From Rahnella sikkimica (GTDB lineage: Bacteria; Pseudomonadota; Gammaproteobacteria; Enterobacterales; Enterobacteriaceae), in NCBI RefSeq assembly GCF_002951615.1, contig NZ_CP019062.1:2914001-2978000 (forward strand): a DNA stretch of 64,000 bases, given 5' to 3'. Position numbers and translations under genes: made by a program. This document shows, in pieces, positions 33,987 to 49,054 of the stretch. Every line of letters begins with the position of its first letter. Positions within the stretch are counted from its first letter, which is position 1. A model generated the notes under the pieces. That model searched no databases. It was not told the DNA's origin and saw only the letters and a list, made by a program, of their open reading frames with translations.

Positions 33987-35282
33987 ATGAAGAACTGGAG
34001 AACACTTCTCCTCGGCGTGACGCTTTGTGCCAGCACTGCGTTTGCAGCCCCTCAGGAAGTTGATAAAGTTGCCGCCGTCGTGAACAACGGCGTCGTGTTG
34101 CAAAGTGACGTAGACAGCCTGTATCAGTCGGTGACACAACAGGCCAAACAAGCAAATCAACAGTTGCCCGATGAAGCCACGTTGCGCCATCAAATCCTTG
34201 ATCGCCTGATCATGGATCAGATCCAGTTGCAGATGGCGACCCGCATGGGCATCACGCTGACCGATCAGGATGTGGACAAAGCGATTGCCGGTATTGCACA
34301 GCAGAACAATATTTCCGTTGATCAGCTGCGCAGCCGTCTGGCGTACGATGGTCTGAACTACAGCACCTACCGTGCCCAGATCCGCAAAGAAATGCTGATC
34401 AGTGAAGTGCGCAACAGCGAAGTTCGCCGTCGCGTGACGATCCTGCCTCAGGAAGTCGATCAGCTGTCCAAACAGGTTGCGGCTCAGAACGGCGGCAGTG
34501 CTGAATTTAACCTCAGCCATATCCTGTTGCCATTGCCAGAAAACCCAACGCAGGATCAGGTCGATACTGCAGAGCAGCTGGCGAAGAAAATCGTCGCTGA
34601 TCTGAACAACGGTGCGGATTTTGGCAAACTGGCTATCACCTATTCTGCTGACTCTCAGGCACTGAAAGGCGGCAACATGGGTTGGGGCAAATTGCAGGAA
34701 CTGCCTTCCCTGTTCGCTCAGGCGCTCAGCACTGCACAGAAAGGCCAGATTATCGGCCCGATCCGTTCAGGCGTGGGCTTCCACATCCTGAAAGTGAACG
34801 ATATTCGTGGTGATAACAAAACCGTTTCCGTCACTGAAGTTCATGCGCGTCATATCCTGATCAAGCCATCCGTTGTGATGACCGATGCACAGGCGCGTGC
34901 GAAACTGGAACAGGCTGCGGCGGATATCAAGAGCGGCAAAGCAACGTTTGCTGATGAAGCCAAACAACTTTCTCAGGATCCGGGTTCTGCAAATCAGGGC
35001 GGCGATTTAGGTTGGGCGTCTCCGGATATGTACGATCCGGCGTTCCGCGATGCGCTGATGAACCTCAAAAAAGGTGAAGTCAGTGCGCCGGTTCACTCCT
35101 CCTTCGGCTGGCACCTGATCCAGTTACTGGACACCCGCCAGGTGGATAAAACAGATGCAGCACAGAAAGAACGTGCTTACCGCATGCTGTTTAACCGTAA
35201 ATTTGCGGAAGAAGCGCAGACCTGGATGCAGGAACAACGTGCTGAAGCGTACGTGAAAATTATGGACGGTAATGGGAAATAA
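33987..35282 (+). CDS. surA: Periplasmic chaperone and peptidyl-prolyl isomerase SurA
   Basis: Periplasmic chaperone for outer-membrane proteins, including LptD encoded just upstream. The 431-aa protein has a signal peptide cleaved after AFA (residues 18-20), an N-terminal chaperone region, and two parvulin domains (about 172-275, starting near [10 protein letters not shown], and about 283-385, starting near VHARHILIK). The second domain has the [10 protein letters not shown] ending. The end overlaps pdxA by 11 bp. Confidence 0.97.
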   Translation: MKNWRTLLLGVTLCASTAFAAPQEVDKVAAVVNNGVVLQSDVDSLYQSVTQQAKQANQQLPDEATLRHQILDRLIMDQIQLQMATRMGITLTDQDVDKAIAGIAQQNNISVDQLRSRLAYDGLNYSTYRAQIRKEMLISEVRNSEVRRRVTILPQEVDQLSKQVAAQNGGSAEFNLSHILLPLPENPTQDQVDTAEQLAKKIVADLNNGADFGKLAITYSADSQALKGGNMGWGKLQELPSLFAQALSTAQKGQIIGPIRSGVGFHILKVNDIRGDNKTVSVTEVHARHILIKPSVVMTDAQARAKLEQAAADIKSGKATFADEAKQLSQDPGSANQGGDLGWASPDMYDPAFRDALMNLKKGEVSAPVHSSFGWHLIQLLDTRQVDKTDAAQKERAYRMLFNRKFAEEAQTWMQEQRAEAYVKIMDGNGK

Positions 35283-36279
35283 TACTTCCGTGACAAAATC
35301 AGTGGTCATTACCCCCGGCGAACCTGCCGGGGTTGGGCCGGATCTGGTACTGGCGCTGGCTCAGCAGGCATGGCCTGTTGAGTTGGTGGTGTGTGCCGAT
35401 CCGGCCCTGCTGCTTGATCGCGCCGAAAAACTGGGTCTGAAGATCCAGTTGCGTGAATACCAAAAAGACAGCCCGGCAGAACCTCAGGCCGCGGGGACAT
35501 TAACCGTTCTACCGGTCAGCACCGCGGTGCCTGTCACGCCTGGTAAACTGGATGTCGCCAACAGCCATTACGTCGTTGAAACGCTGGCCCGTGCCTGCGA
35601 CGGCGCAATCAGCGGTGAGTTTGCCGCGCTGATTACCGGACCGGTGCAAAAGAGCATTATCAACGATGCCGGTATCCCGTTCATCGGCCATACCGAATTT
35701 TTCGCAGACCGCAGCCATTGCAACCGTGTCGTGATGATGCTGGCAACGGAAGAGTTACGCGTCGCACTGGCGACCACGCATTTGCCGCTGTCAGCCGTAC
35801 CGGGTGCGATCACGCGCGAATGTCTGCACGAAGTCATCACCATTTTGAATCATGACCTGAGAACCAAATTCGGCATCGCCGAGCCGCAAATCTACGTGTG
35901 TGGCCTCAATCCGCACGCGGGTGAAGGCGGCCACATGGGTCATGAAGAGATAGACACCATCATTCCGGCGCTGGAAGAACTGCGGCAGCAGGGAATGCAT
36001 CTTATTGGCCCACTGCCCGCTGATACGTTATTCCAGCCTAAATATCTGCAACACGCCGATGCTGTTTTATCGATGTATCACGATCAGGGCCTTCCGGTGC
36101 TAAAATATCAGGGATTCGGTCGCGCCGTGAACATCACGCTGGGCCTTCCCTTTATCCGGACTTCCGTTGATCACGGCACCGCCCTTGAACTCGCTGCAAC
36201 CGGCACCGCCGATGCAGGCAGTTTCAAGACAGCAATAAATCTCGCCATTCGTATGGCAAATAACAGCAACGATAAATAA
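35272..36279 (+). CDS. pdxA: 4-hydroxythreonine-4-phosphate dehydrogenase PdxA
   Basis: NAD-dependent enzyme of the DXP-dependent pyridoxal phosphate pathway. The 335-aa protein has the N-terminal [14 protein letters not shown], the metal-binding histidines in GHTEFF and in [11 protein letters not shown], and the conserved [16 protein letters not shown]. The ATG at 35272 overlaps the surA end; a GTG at 35290 is an alternative start closer to E. coli length (329). Only 5 bp separate its stop from rsmA. Confidence 0.96.
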   Translation: MGNNTSVTKSVVITPGEPAGVGPDLVLALAQQAWPVELVVCADPALLLDRAEKLGLKIQLREYQKDSPAEPQAAGTLTVLPVSTAVPVTPGKLDVANSHYVVETLARACDGAISGEFAALITGPVQKSIINDAGIPFIGHTEFFADRSHCNRVVMMLATEELRVALATTHLPLSAVPGAITRECLHEVITILNHDLRTKFGIAEPQIYVCGLNPHAGEGGHMGHEEIDTIIPALEELRQQGMHLIGPLPADTLFQPKYLQHADAVLSMYHDQGLPVLKYQGFGRAVNITLGLPFIRTSVDHGTALELAATGTADAGSFKTAINLAIRMANNSNDK

Positions 36280-36284
36280 CAACA

Positions 36285-37112
36285 ATGAATAGTAGAGTCC
36301 ACCAAGGTCACTTTGCCCGTAAACGTTTTGGGCAAAACTTCTTAACCGATCAGTTTGTTATCGATAGCATCGTGTCGGCCATTCATCCTATGCCGGGCGA
36401 AGCTGTCGTCGAAATCGGGCCCGGTTTGGCTGCATTGACGGCGCCGGTTGCCTCACGTCTGGATAGCATGACCGTTATCGAAATTGACCGTGATTTGGCA
36501 GCACGTCTGGAAAGCAATCCGAAGTTTCAGGGCAAATTACGCGTCATTCAGTCTGATGCGATGAAAATTAATTTCGCAGAACTGTCCGAAGAACTCGGCC
36601 AGCCGCTGCGCGTCTTCGGCAATTTGCCTTATAACATTTCGACGCCGCTGATGTTCCATCTGTTCACCTACACTAACGCCATCAAAGACATGCACTTCAT
36701 GTTGCAGAAGGAAGTGGTGAACCGCCTGGTTGCAGGCCCGAACAGCAAAGCGTATGGTCGTTTAACGGTGATGGCGCAGTATTACTGCAACATTATTCCG
36801 GTGCTTGAAGTGCCGCCGGAGTCCTTCACGCCGGCACCGAAAGTGGATTCTGCCGTGGTCCGTTTAGTCCCACACGACAACATTCCCTACCCGGTATCAG
36901 ATATTCGCATTCTCAGCCGTCTGACCACCGATGCGTTCAACCAGCGCCGCAAGACTATCCGCAACAGTCTGGGCCATCTGTTCACACCAGAACAAATGAG
37001 CGATCTGGGGCTGGATCTCAGCATGCGTGCTGAAAATATTTCGGTTGAGCAATTCTGTAAACTGGCTAACTGGTTGTCCACGCGACCTAAAACCCCGGAA
37101 CCTCAGGAGTAG
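36285..37112 (+). CDS. rsmA: 16S rRNA dimethyladenosine transferase RsmA (KsgA)
   Basis: Dimethylates A1518 and A1519 in 16S rRNA helix 45 late in 30S assembly. The 275-aa protein shows SAM motif [13 protein letters not shown] near residue 40, the KRFGQNFL N-terminal motif, and the catalytic motif [14 protein letters not shown] near residue 113. The ATG at 36285 fits the family start. apaG starts 4 bp after the stop, continuing the surA-pdxA-rsmA-apaG-apaH unit. Confidence 0.97.
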   Translation: MNSRVHQGHFARKRFGQNFLTDQFVIDSIVSAIHPMPGEAVVEIGPGLAALTAPVASRLDSMTVIEIDRDLAARLESNPKFQGKLRVIQSDAMKINFAELSEELGQPLRVFGNLPYNISTPLMFHLFTYTNAIKDMHFMLQKEVVNRLVAGPNSKAYGRLTVMAQYYCNIIPVLEVPPESFTPAPKVDSAVVRLVPHDNIPYPVSDIRILSRLTTDAFNQRRKTIRNSLGHLFTPEQMSDLGLDLSMRAENISVEQFCKLANWLSTRPKTPEPQE

Positions 37113-37116
37113 CGTT

Positions 37117-37494
37117 ATGCTTAATTCGCCCCGTGTTTGTGTTCAGGTGCAAAGTATCTACGTTGAGTCACAGTCGATACCGGAAGAAGAACGTTTTGTT
37201 TTCGCCTACACCATCACTGTCCGCAATCTGGGGCGTTTTAATGTGCAACTGCTTCGCCGTTACTGGTTGATTACTAACAGTAATGGCCGCCAGACCGAAG
37301 TACAGGGCGAAGGCGTTATCGGTGAACAACCGCTGATCCTGCCCGGCAACGAATTCCACTACACCAGCGGTGCGATTTTAGAAACACCGCTGGGCACGAT
37401 GGAAGGCCACTACGAAATGATCGCGCACGACGGTAAAAGTTTCCGTGTGCCGGTTCCGGTCTTCCGCCTCGCCATCCCTACGCTGATAAATTAA
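37117..37494 (+). CDS. apaG: ApaG domain protein (Co2+/Mg2+ efflux-associated)
   Basis: Fibronectin III-like beta-sandwich protein of 125 aa, identical in length to E. coli ApaG. The family core [14 protein letters not shown] near residue 22 and the GxGxxG-like segment [11 protein letters not shown] near residue 66 are present. Its biochemical role is unclear; mutants in Salmonella affect cobalt sensitivity. The ATG at 37117 follows rsmA by 4 bp, and apaH begins 5 bp after its stop. Confidence 0.95.
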   Translation: MLNSPRVCVQVQSIYVESQSIPEEERFVFAYTITVRNLGRFNVQLLRRYWLITNSNGRQTEVQGEGVIGEQPLILPGNEFHYTSGAILETPLGTMEGHYEMIAHDGKSFRVPVPVFRLAIPTLIN

Positions 37495-37499
37495 TCCAC

Positions 37500-38354
37500 A
37501 TGTCGACATATCTTATTGGTGATGTTCACGGCTGCATCGATGAACTCAAGGCGCTATTGGCGCAGGTGGATTTTGATCCGCAAAATGATGCTCTCTGGCT
37601 GACGGGCGATCTCGTCGCGCGCGGGCCGTCTTCCCTTGAAGTCCTGCGTTTTGTCAGTGGCTTGGGCGATTGCGTGCGGATGGTGCTCGGTAATCACGAT
37701 TTGCATCTGCTGGCGGTTTACGCGGGCATCAGCTTTAACAAGCCGAAAGATCGCATTACGCCGCTGCTCGAAGCAGAAGATGCCGATGAGCAGATCAACT
37801 GGCTGCGTCGCCAGCCGGTGTTGCAGGTGGATGACGACCTTAAACTGGTGATGGCTCATGCGGGCATTACGCCGCAGTGGGATCTCGATACCGCAAAAAT
37901 GTGCGCCCGTGAAGTCGAAGCAGTACTGAGCAGCGACACCTATCCGCTGTTTCTCGATGCCATGTACGGCGACATGCCGAACAACTGGCACCCGGAGCTC
38001 AGCGGTCTGGCGCGTTTACGTTTTAGCACCAATGCGTTCACCCGCATGCGTTACTGTTTCCCTAACGGTCAGCTGGATATGATTTGCAAAGATGTCCCGG
38101 AGAACGCGCCAAGGCCGCTTAAGCCGTGGTTTGATATTCCGGGTCCGGTGCAGGAAGCGGGTTACAGCATTGCGTTTGGTCACTGGGCATCACTGGAAGG
38201 AAAAGGCGCGCCGGAAGGCATATACGCGCTGGACACCGGTTGTTGCTGGGGCGGGGATTTGACGATGTTGCGCTGGGAAGACAAAACCTATTTCGCTCAG
38301 CCGTCGCTCCGCCAGAAAGACAAAGTGCAGTCCGAACTTCCGAAAGCGCTGTAA
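37500..38354 (+). CDS. apaH: Symmetrical bis(5'-nucleosyl)-tetraphosphatase ApaH
   Basis: Hydrolyses Ap4A to two ADP and removes Np4 caps from RNA. The 284-aa metallophosphatase carries [10 protein letters not shown] near residue 7, GDLVARGP near 37, GNHDLHLL near 64 and a C-terminal GHWASLEG. The start ATG at 37500 directly follows apaG. It is the last gene of the lptD-apaH string and ends before a bidirectional terminator shared with folA. Confidence 0.97.
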   Translation: MSTYLIGDVHGCIDELKALLAQVDFDPQNDALWLTGDLVARGPSSLEVLRFVSGLGDCVRMVLGNHDLHLLAVYAGISFNKPKDRITPLLEAEDADEQINWLRRQPVLQVDDDLKLVMAHAGITPQWDLDTAKMCAREVEAVLSSDTYPLFLDAMYGDMPNNWHPELSGLARLRFSTNAFTRMRYCFPNGQLDMICKDVPENAPRPLKPWFDIPGPVQEAGYSIAFGHWASLEGKGAPEGIYALDTGCCWGGDLTMLRWEDKTYFAQPSLRQKDKVQSELPKAL

Positions 38355-38373
38355 TTTTGCGGCGGGATAAATA

Positions 38374-38403
38374 CAAAAGGCACCTCTGAAAGGTGCCTTT
38401 TTG
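38374..38403. terminator. Bidirectional terminator between apaH and folA
   Basis: AGGCACCT (38378-38385) pairs with AGGTGCCT (38391-38398) around a 5-nt loop, with A-runs to the left and T-runs to the right. Confidence 0.87.
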
Positions 38404-38425
38404 CTTTACACGTCAGCCAGAAAAA

Positions 38426-38911
38426 TCAGGCGCGACGGTCAAGAATTTCGAAGCAGTAGCCGTGAGAGTTTTGCTCATCAGCGTCATGGAATTCGCTGAA
38501 AGTGCTTTCCCAGTCATCCGGCTCATAGTCAGGGAAATGTGTGTCCCCTTCTACTTCCGCATCGATATGCGTCAGGTATAAACGGTTCGCCTTCGGCAAC
38601 AACTGCTCGTATACGCGTCCACCGCCCATCACCATCACTTCTTCCACCTCACCGGCGGCGGCCAGTGCTGCGTCAACCGACGTCACCCAGGTCACGCCGT
38701 CGTGCTCGCCAGGCTTGGAGCTGATGACGATATTCAAACGGCCGGGTAACGGTCGCCCAATCGACTCGAACGTCTTGCGCCCCATGATGACAGGTTTGTT
38801 GAGCGTATTACGCTTAAACCAGGCCAGATCACCGGGTAGATGCCAAGGCATTGCGTTTTCCATGCCAATAACGCGATCGGTCGCCAGTGCGGCGATCAGG
38901 CTGATAATCAT
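38426..38911 (-). CDS. folA: Dihydrofolate reductase FolA
   Basis: NADPH-dependent reduction of dihydrofolate to tetrahydrofolate; the trimethoprim target. The 161-aa protein has the core [20 protein letters not shown], with the catalytic aspartate at residue 28 (Asp27 in E. coli, shifted by one extra N-terminal residue), and the NADPH-binding [17 protein letters not shown] and [11 protein letters not shown] segments. The ATG at 38911 is chosen over an upstream in-frame start that would pass through the promoter. Confidence 0.97.
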   Translation of the reverse strand: MIISLIAALATDRVIGMENAMPWHLPGDLAWFKRNTLNKPVIMGRKTFESIGRPLPGRLNIVISSKPGEHDGVTWVTSVDAALAAAGEVEEVMVMGGGRVYEQLLPKANRLYLTHIDAEVEGDTHFPDYEPDDWESTFSEFHDADEQNSHGYCFEILDRRA

Positions 38912-38956
38912 TATGAAGCCCTGTGTTGATTGAAGAGACCCAAAAAAGCAGCCCAC

Positions 38957-38985
38957 ACTATACGGAAAGCCCAATCAACCGTCGA
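38957..38985 (-). promoter_or_regulatory. Probable folA promoter
   Basis: On the minus strand TCGACG (38985-38980), a 17-bp spacer and TATAGT (38962-38957). The -10 matches five of six and the -35 four of six. It would place a transcript start about 40 nt before folA. Confidence 0.5.
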
Positions 38986-39317
38986 TAGGGAGACTCACGC
39001 TTTACAAAGATATAAGAGAGCTCTTACCCTGACGGGACTTTACCCGTCTGACGTGCCAGTTTCCGGCATAAAATGGCGTTAAAAACCGGAAAATTCTTCG
39101 TTTGTGCAGCCGAAAATGCTGGATACGCGATCGGGGGGTTGTCCTTCTCACTGGCCTTGTACAACCTCGCTTACACTGCGGGGCGTTTACGGTACAGTCG
39201 CCGCTATTTTCGTGAAGAGCCGTCGGCAAATAAAGCCATAAGAGTGATTTATCTTGCGAAGGATTGGCGTATCATGCGGCCTTCTTTTTGTTCTGAACTA
39301 TAACGACGGTTATCTCC
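38986..39317. other. Gene-free spacer between folA and the LysE-family gene
   Basis: Contains two dyads: GACGGG/CCCGTC at 39031-39048 (6-nt loop) and TTTCCGG/CCGGAAA at 39060-39092. No confident promoter for the exporter gene could be picked. A 76-codon plus-strand frame at 39073-39303 has no recognisable motif and no good ribosome site. Confidence 0.45.
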
Positions 39318-39932
39318 ATGCTTGAAACCACCCTTTTTGTTGCCAGTATTGCGTTCCTCGGCATGCTTTCTCCCGGCCCTGATTTCTTTCTGGTCATCAA
39401 AAATGCGGCCCGATACCCGCGCGTAGCGGCACTCATGACGTCACTGGGTGTTATTTGCGGCGTCATCACGCATATGTCTTACTGCGTGGCCGGTCTGGCG
39501 GTAGTGATCACCACCACGCCGTGGCTGTTTGATTTGCTGAAATATGTCGGTGCGGCCTATCTGATCTGGGTCGGCATTCAGGCATTGTTCTCACGCAGCA
39601 ACAGCAAAATGAATCTCGACGGGCTGGAACCGCAAACGGTCAAACTCCGTACCGCGTTTGTGCAGGGTTACCTCTGTAATCTTCTGAATCCGAAAGCGAC
39701 CCTGTTTTTCCTGGCAATGTTTACGCAGGTTTTGCAGATCGACTCCACTCTGGGCGAAAAGCTGTGGTACGCGTCGATCATTGTCAGCTTGTCCGTTGTC
39801 TGGTGGCCTTCGCTGGCGTTGTTAATCCAGAGCGCACCGGTTCGCCGTGGTCTGGCTAAAGCACAGAAAATCATCGATAAACTGCTCGGCGGCGTGCTGA
39901 TCGGTTTAGGCATTAAAGTTGCGCTGAGCTGA
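39318..39932 (+). CDS. LysE/RhtB-family amino-acid exporter
   Basis: Inner-membrane exporter of 204 aa with about six hydrophobic segments. The family signature is at the N-terminus (GMLSPGPDFFLVIKNA near residue 15) and the second conserved motif NLLNPKATLFFLAMF near residue 118. LysE/RhtB proteins export amino acids such as threonine, homoserine, lysine or cysteine metabolites; the substrate here cannot be told from sequence. It lies between folA and kefC, where E. coli has no such gene, and faces kefC across a shared terminator. Confidence 0.87.
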   Translation: MLETTLFVASIAFLGMLSPGPDFFLVIKNAARYPRVAALMTSLGVICGVITHMSYCVAGLAVVITTTPWLFDLLKYVGAAYLIWVGIQALFSRSNSKMNLDGLEPQTVKLRTAFVQGYLCNLLNPKATLFFLAMFTQVLQIDSTLGEKLWYASIIVSLSVVWWPSLALLIQSAPVRRGLAKAQKIIDKLLGGVLIGLGIKVALS

Positions 39933-39933
39933 T

Positions 39934-39967
39934 CAAAAAAACCGGCACTTTTGATGCCGGCTTTCCG
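39934..39967. terminator. Terminator between the LysE-family gene and kefC
   Basis: CCGGCA (39942-39947) pairs with TGCCGG (39955-39960). The T-run is perfect on the minus side (for kefC) and weak on the plus side. Confidence 0.75.
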
Positions 39968-40006
39968 TTTACGCGTTATGAGTTTACGCGTTAATAGTTT
40001 CTGCGT

Positions 40007-41857
40007 TTATCCCTTCGCTTCTATCACTTCCTCTTCCGGCGCTTTGCCATCAATACTCCCGCGCCAGCCAGACTGAACCGACGACAGACGCTCCTGGTCC
40101 TGCTCGATGGCGGCGGTCAGCATGTCCTTCGCACGTTGCATACTGGCGATACGGAATTCAGTATCTTCGTAATTCTCGATAGTAGCTTCGAGCATTTTCA
40201 GGTTATAGCGACGGAACAAATCGGCTTTTTCACGCGCTTCATACGCGTCCAGACCGAGTGCTTCCAGCACGTCACGCCCGACGCGCAAAGAGCCTTCAAA
40301 CAGTTCACGCTCCGGTGCTTCCACGCCCAACTGACGCAGCTGATACCAGTGGTCAACGTCACGGGCACGCGCAATCACCTTCAGGTTCGGGAAATGCTCT
40401 TTTGCCAGCGCCGTCAGTTGCAGGTTGGCTTCGACATCATCGATGGCATTGATCAGCACTTTGGCCTGCGCTGCGCCTGCCGATTCGAGTAAATCCACGC
40501 GGGTCGCGTCACCATAAAACACTTTGGTGCCGAATTTTCGCAGCGTCTCAATATGGTCCGGATCGTGGTCCAAAACGACGGTATGAACATTATTGGCGAG
40601 CAACAAACGACCGGCAATCTGACCAAAGCGACCAAATCCGGCGATAATCACCTGCGCATTCTCGTCGTCAATGGTGTCCTGCGGACGGTCATCTTTCGGC
40701 GCATTACGCTCCATTCGGTTCGCAATCACCAGTAGCAGCGGCGTTACAGCCATTGAAAGCGCAACGGCAAGCGTCAGCGCTTTCGACCATTCGTCAGGCA
40801 TCACGCCAGCCATTTTCGCGGCACTGAAAATCACGAAAGCGAATTCACTGCCCTGCCCGATTAAGATCGCAAAAAGGCCACGCTGTTTTTTCGGTACGCC
40901 CAGCCACGGCGCAATTAGCCACAATAGTGCGGCCTTGAGCGCCATAAAACCCACCAGCAACGTGGCAATCAATAACGGCTGATGCACCAGCGTGCCGAAG
41001 TCGATAGACATCCCGACGCCGATAAAGAACAGACCAAGGAGCAAACCTTTAAACGGCTGAATATCGCTTTCCAGCGCGTGGCGATATTCCGAGCTCGCCA
41101 GCAATACGCCCGCCAGAAACGCGCCCATCGCCATCGACATACCGGCCATTTCGAGCAGAATGCCGAAACCGAACACCAGAAAAAGTGCCACGGCGCTGAA
41201 CACTTCGCGCATACCGGAACGGGCAACAAAGTGCAGCAAAGGCCGCGTGACATAGCGCCCGAGCAGCACCACCAGCACCAGCGCACCGGCCACTTTTGCT
41301 GCCGACAGACCAAAGCTCAGGAGCGTTGTGGCTTCGCCGGTGCTGGCAAGAAGCGGGATCATCGCCACCAGCGGGATCGCCGCAATATCCTGGAACAACA
41401 GCACGGCAAACGCGCTGCGGCCAATCGGAGACGCTGTCAGGCTGCGTTCGCTCATCGCCTGCATGGCAATCGCGGTGGAGGACAGCGCGAGTGTCATGCC
41501 TATCAGCAAAGCAACTTTCCAGTCCAGCCCGAGGAAATAGCAAAATGCGCTGAGGACCACGCCGCAACCGGCCATCTGAATACTGCCGCCGCCAAAAACA
41601 GAGGCGCGCATTGTCCATAGCCGTTTCGGATCCAGCTCAAGACCGATCACAAACAGCATCAGCACCACGCCGATTTCCGCAAACGTCAGAATCGACTCGG
41701 CATCAGATACCAGTTTCAAGCCCCACGGCCCGATAATGCAGCCCGCAATCAGATAACCCAGCACGGAACCCAGCCCGAGGCGGACGGCAATCGGTACAAA
41801 CAGCGCTGCGGAGCCGAGATAAATCAGCCCTTCAATCATCAGGGTATGGTTATCCAT
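40007..41857 (-). CDS. kefC: Glutathione-regulated potassium-efflux system KefC
   Basis: CPA2-family K+/H+ antiporter (616 aa) gated by glutathione and its adducts, which acidifies the cytoplasm to protect against electrophiles. Twelve or so membrane segments (residues 5-380) with the conserved [11 protein letters not shown] and LFQDIAAIP stretches are followed by a RCK/KTN Rossmann domain from about residue 400 ([17 protein letters not shown]). It overlaps kefF by 8 bp, the expected pairing with its ancillary subunit. Confidence 0.96.
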   Translation of the reverse strand: MDNHTLMIEGLIYLGSAALFVPIAVRLGLGSVLGYLIAGCIIGPWGLKLVSDAESILTFAEIGVVLMLFVIGLELDPKRLWTMRASVFGGGSIQMAGCGVVLSAFCYFLGLDWKVALLIGMTLALSSTAIAMQAMSERSLTASPIGRSAFAVLLFQDIAAIPLVAMIPLLASTGEATTLLSFGLSAAKVAGALVLVVLLGRYVTRPLLHFVARSGMREVFSAVALFLVFGFGILLEMAGMSMAMGAFLAGVLLASSEYRHALESDIQPFKGLLLGLFFIGVGMSIDFGTLVHQPLLIATLLVGFMALKAALLWLIAPWLGVPKKQRGLFAILIGQGSEFAFVIFSAAKMAGVMPDEWSKALTLAVALSMAVTPLLLVIANRMERNAPKDDRPQDTIDDENAQVIIAGFGRFGQIAGRLLLANNVHTVVLDHDPDHIETLRKFGTKVFYGDATRVDLLESAGAAQAKVLINAIDDVEANLQLTALAKEHFPNLKVIARARDVDHWYQLRQLGVEAPERELFEGSLRVGRDVLEALGLDAYEAREKADLFRRYNLKMLEATIENYEDTEFRIASMQRAKDMLTAAIEQDQERLSSVQSGWRGSIDGKAPEEEVIEAKG

Positions 41858-42404
41858 GATTCACCTCCGGCGGGCAGCCTTCTTTCAGGCTCAGGCAGGC
41901 CGTGAGGCGTTGGCGGTATTCCTCACCGGCGGCTTTCAGCGCCACTTCGTCACAAATAAACGTGTTATGTACTGCAAAGTACGGCAACCAGTGCATGCCG
42001 CAGTAAACTGCCGTCGCCTGCAACGGCTGCGCCAGCACATCGAAATTCGGATGATCGCCCAGCTCGAAGTGATGTTCATTACCGCCGGTGGTTACCGCCC
42101 ACAGGCAATGTTTTCCGTTAAGCGCGTTGCCTTCGTGACCGTAGGCCCAGCCGTGCTCCAGCACTTTATCTATCCATAATTTCATCAGCGGCGGCAGGCC
42201 GTACCACTGGATAGGATGCTGAAAAACCACCAGATCGGCGCGCTCGACGGCTTTCTGTTCGGCGTCGATATCGATATTGAAATCGGGGTAAAGATCGTAC
42301 AGCGAGCGAACTTCGACGTTGGGTAAATCTGATACTGCCGAGAGCAGTCCCTGGTTGGCCCGCGAATGGCGCGGATAAGGATGGGCGTAAATTATTAATA
42401 TCAT
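41850..42404 (-). CDS. kefF: KefC ancillary quinone oxidoreductase KefF
   Basis: Flavodoxin-fold quinone reductase (184 aa) that binds KefC and is needed for full activity. Typical features are [17 protein letters not shown] at the N-terminus, [21 protein letters not shown] near residue 72 and TTGGNEHHF near 110. The ATG at 42404 starts the conserved sequence; the open frame extends 57 codons upstream only because it runs through an ERIC repeat. Coupled to kefC by an 8-bp overlap. Confidence 0.94.
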   Translation of the reverse strand: MILIIYAHPYPRHSRANQGLLSAVSDLPNVEVRSLYDLYPDFNIDIDAEQKAVERADLVVFQHPIQWYGLPPLMKLWIDKVLEHGWAYGHEGNALNGKHCLWAVTTGGNEHHFELGDHPNFDVLAQPLQATAVYCGMHWLPYFAVHNTFICDEVALKAAGEEYRQRLTACLSLKEGCPPEVNHG

Positions 42405-42475
42405 GCAGGTCTCTTGTCTTATTTCATTTACTTCAGCATACGCAATTTTTAGCTTTCTGTTAAAAGCACATACGT

Positions 42476-42601
42476 TATACCCAAATAATTCGGTTCGCAG
42501 GAAGGCGGCAAGTGATGGAATCCCGATGAGCTTACTCAGGTAAGTGATTCGGGTGACTGAATGCAGCCAACGCATCTGCGAATTGAAGTATGACGGGTAT
42601 A
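42476..42601. repeat. ERIC element (copy 2)
   Basis: 126-bp imperfect palindrome from TATACCC to GGGTATA, with the ERIC core segments GGAATCCCGATGAGCTTACT, AAGTGATTCGGGTGA and GCCAACGCATCTGCG. It lies between carB's terminator and kefF, in the same orientation as the copy at 17405-17531 relative to the minus-strand gene downstream. Confidence 0.92.
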
Positions 42602-42602
42602 A

Positions 42603-42634
42603 AAGACAAAAGGCGCAGCTTTCGCCACGCCTTT
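42603..42634 (-). terminator. Terminator after carB
   Basis: Minus-strand AAAGGCG (42634-42628) pairs with CGCCTTT (42615-42609), followed by TGTCTTTT. It touches the end of the ERIC element. Confidence 0.78.
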
Positions 42635-42652
42635 CGTCAGACCATTATGCCA

Positions 42653-45877
<3,225 letters not shown>

Positions 45878-45895
45878 TTTTTATTCGCTCCTGAT

Positions 45896-47068
45896 TTATT
45901 TACTTATAAGAGTGGCGTTGTTGTGATGAGAAGCGCGGTAAGCGTTAATCAGTTCGATGAAATGGTCGAACAATGGCGCAGCGTCGTGCGGGCCCGGACT
46001 CGCTTCAGGGTGTCCCTGGAAGCTGAACGCCGCTTTATCGGTGCGGTGAATGCCCTGAACGGTGTGGTCAAACAGCGACTTGTGCGTCACCCGCAGGTTC
46101 GCAGGCAGATTGCTTTCATCGACCGCAAAGCCGTGGTTCTGCGCCGTAATCATCACCACGTTGTTATCGATATCTTTAACCGGGTGGTTACCGCCGTGGT
46201 GGCCGAGTTTCATTTTCAGCGTTTTCGCGCCGCTGGCCAGCGCCAGTAACTGATGGCCCAGGCAGATGCCGAACACCGGAATGTCGGTTTCGAGGAAAGT
46301 TTTAATTGCAGCGATAGCGTAATCGCAAGGCTCCGGGTCACCCGGACCGTTGGACAGGAAGATGCCGTCCGGGTTGAGTTTCAGCACATCGGCAGCCGGA
46401 GTTTGCGCCGGAACCACCGTCAGGCGGCAACCGCGATCCACCAGCATACGCAGGATGTTGCGTTTTGCGCCGTAGTCATAGGCCACAACGTGGAACGGTA
46501 ATTCTTCATTTTTCTTCGCTTCAGGCAACTCACCTTCGAGCGTCCAGCTGCCTTGCTGCCAGCTGTAGGATTCCGCTGTGGTGACTTCTTTTGCCAGATC
46601 CATCCCTTTCAGCCCCGGGAATGCTTTGGCTTTTTGCAGCGCCAGCTGAGCATCCGGTGAATCGCCCGCGATGATGCAGCCATTTTGCGCACCTTTTTCA
46701 CGAAGCAGACGGGTTAGTTTGCGGGTATCAATATCGGCGATGGCAACAATGTTATTGCGCTTGAGGTAATCAGAGAGGTTTTCTTCACTGCGGTAGTTGC
46801 TGGCGATCAGAGGCAAATCGCGAATGACCAGACCTTGAGCGTGTACTGCGGAGGATTCTTCATCAGCGGCATTGGTGCCGACATTACCGATATGGGGATA
46901 AGTGAGAGTGACAATTTGGCGGGAATAGGAAGGATCAGTGAGGATTTCTTGATAACCGGTCATCGACGTATTGAAGACCACTTCCCCCACTGCCGACCCT
47001 TCTGCCCCGATGGCCCGACCGTGGAATTGGGTTCCGTCTTCCAGAACCAATAGCGCTGACTTTATCAA
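45896..47068 (-). CDS. carA: Carbamoyl-phosphate synthase small subunit CarA
   Basis: Glutamine amidotransferase subunit of carbamoyl-phosphate synthase. The start is TTG at 47068 with GGAGGA upstream, matching the rare UUG start of E. coli carA, and gives [19 protein letters not shown]. The C-terminal class I amidotransferase domain shows the nucleophile in [13 protein letters not shown] near residue 270 and the catalytic histidine in [14 protein letters not shown]. At 390 aa it exceeds E. coli CarA (382) by a short C-terminal tail. Confidence 0.97.
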   Translation of the reverse strand: MIKSALLVLEDGTQFHGRAIGAEGSAVGEVVFNTSMTGYQEILTDPSYSRQIVTLTYPHIGNVGTNAADEESSAVHAQGLVIRDLPLIASNYRSEENLSDYLKRNNIVAIADIDTRKLTRLLREKGAQNGCIIAGDSPDAQLALQKAKAFPGLKGMDLAKEVTTAESYSWQQGSWTLEGELPEAKKNEELPFHVVAYDYGAKRNILRMLVDRGCRLTVVPAQTPAADVLKLNPDGIFLSNGPGDPEPCDYAIAAIKTFLETDIPVFGICLGHQLLALASGAKTLKMKLGHHGGNHPVKDIDNNVVMITAQNHGFAVDESNLPANLRVTHKSLFDHTVQGIHRTDKAAFSFQGHPEASPGPHDAAPLFDHFIELINAYRASHHNNATLISK

Positions 47069-47079
47069 AGCATCCTCCA

Positions 47080-47115
47080 AGAATAATAAATCACAATATT
47101 TGCATATTAATTCAG
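47080..47115 (-). promoter_or_regulatory. ARG boxes of the carAB P2 promoter
   Basis: On the minus strand TGAATTAATATGCAAAT (47115-47099 region) is followed by a second half-matching site GTGATTTATTATTC, reproducing the tandem ArgR boxes found just before E. coli carA. ArgR with arginine would repress the downstream promoter. Confidence 0.7.
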
Positions 47116-47176
47116 ATAATGAGATCTAAATCAATGCAAAAATTGCTCCCAAAGCCAATTTTTGGCAAACGGCGGC

Positions 47177-47205
47177 ATTTTAGAGAGGGCGATGGGGTTT
47201 GTCTA
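47177..47205 (-). promoter_or_regulatory. carAB P1 promoter
   Basis: Minus-strand TAGACA (47205-47200), a 17-bp spacer and TAAAAT (47182-47177), followed by the TGCCGCCGTTTGCC segment that also follows the pyrimidine-controlled P1 start in E. coli. The start lies about 100 nt before carA. Confidence 0.65.
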
Positions 47206-47462
47206 CTAAAAGCACCAATATTTCTCTGTTTTATGCACAACTCAGCGAAAAGGCCTGCTTACCGCCATAAAAACATAGCTCAAGTCAGTATAGTAACCGT
47301 TTGCGGAAGAGGATGTCTGGAAAAGGGTGATGTAAACGAGATTATTACAAACCGGAGGAGTCGTACTGTTTAAAAAGCATACTACGCAAGAGTCATATAG
47401 ACAGAAAACTGACATAAACAGCAATCAGTCAGGAAATCTCAACAAAAGCGGTCATTTTAGAA
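47206..47462. other. carA upstream control region
   Basis: In E. coli the stretch above P1 binds PepA, IHF, PurR and PyrH-dependent factors. I see no gene here and cannot place individual protein sites; small open frames in it lack ribosome sites. Confidence 0.35.
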
Positions 47463-47496
47463 TAAAAAAGAGAAGGGCAATCAAGGAACTGCCCTT
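47463..47496 (-). terminator. Terminator after dapB
   Basis: Minus-strand AAGGGCA (47496-47490) pairs with TGCCCTT (47479-47473) over a 10-nt loop, followed by CTCTTTTTT. Confidence 0.8.
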
Positions 47497-47545
47497 TTAT
47501 CAAAACATTATGACCAAAACAACCACATCACATCTAAATCAAATT

Positions 47546-49054
<1,509 letters not shown>

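Noticed and set aside
39073..39303. 76-codon plus-strand frame between folA and the LysE gene
   Set aside because: No ribosome site, no recognisable motif, and it covers dyads that look regulatory.
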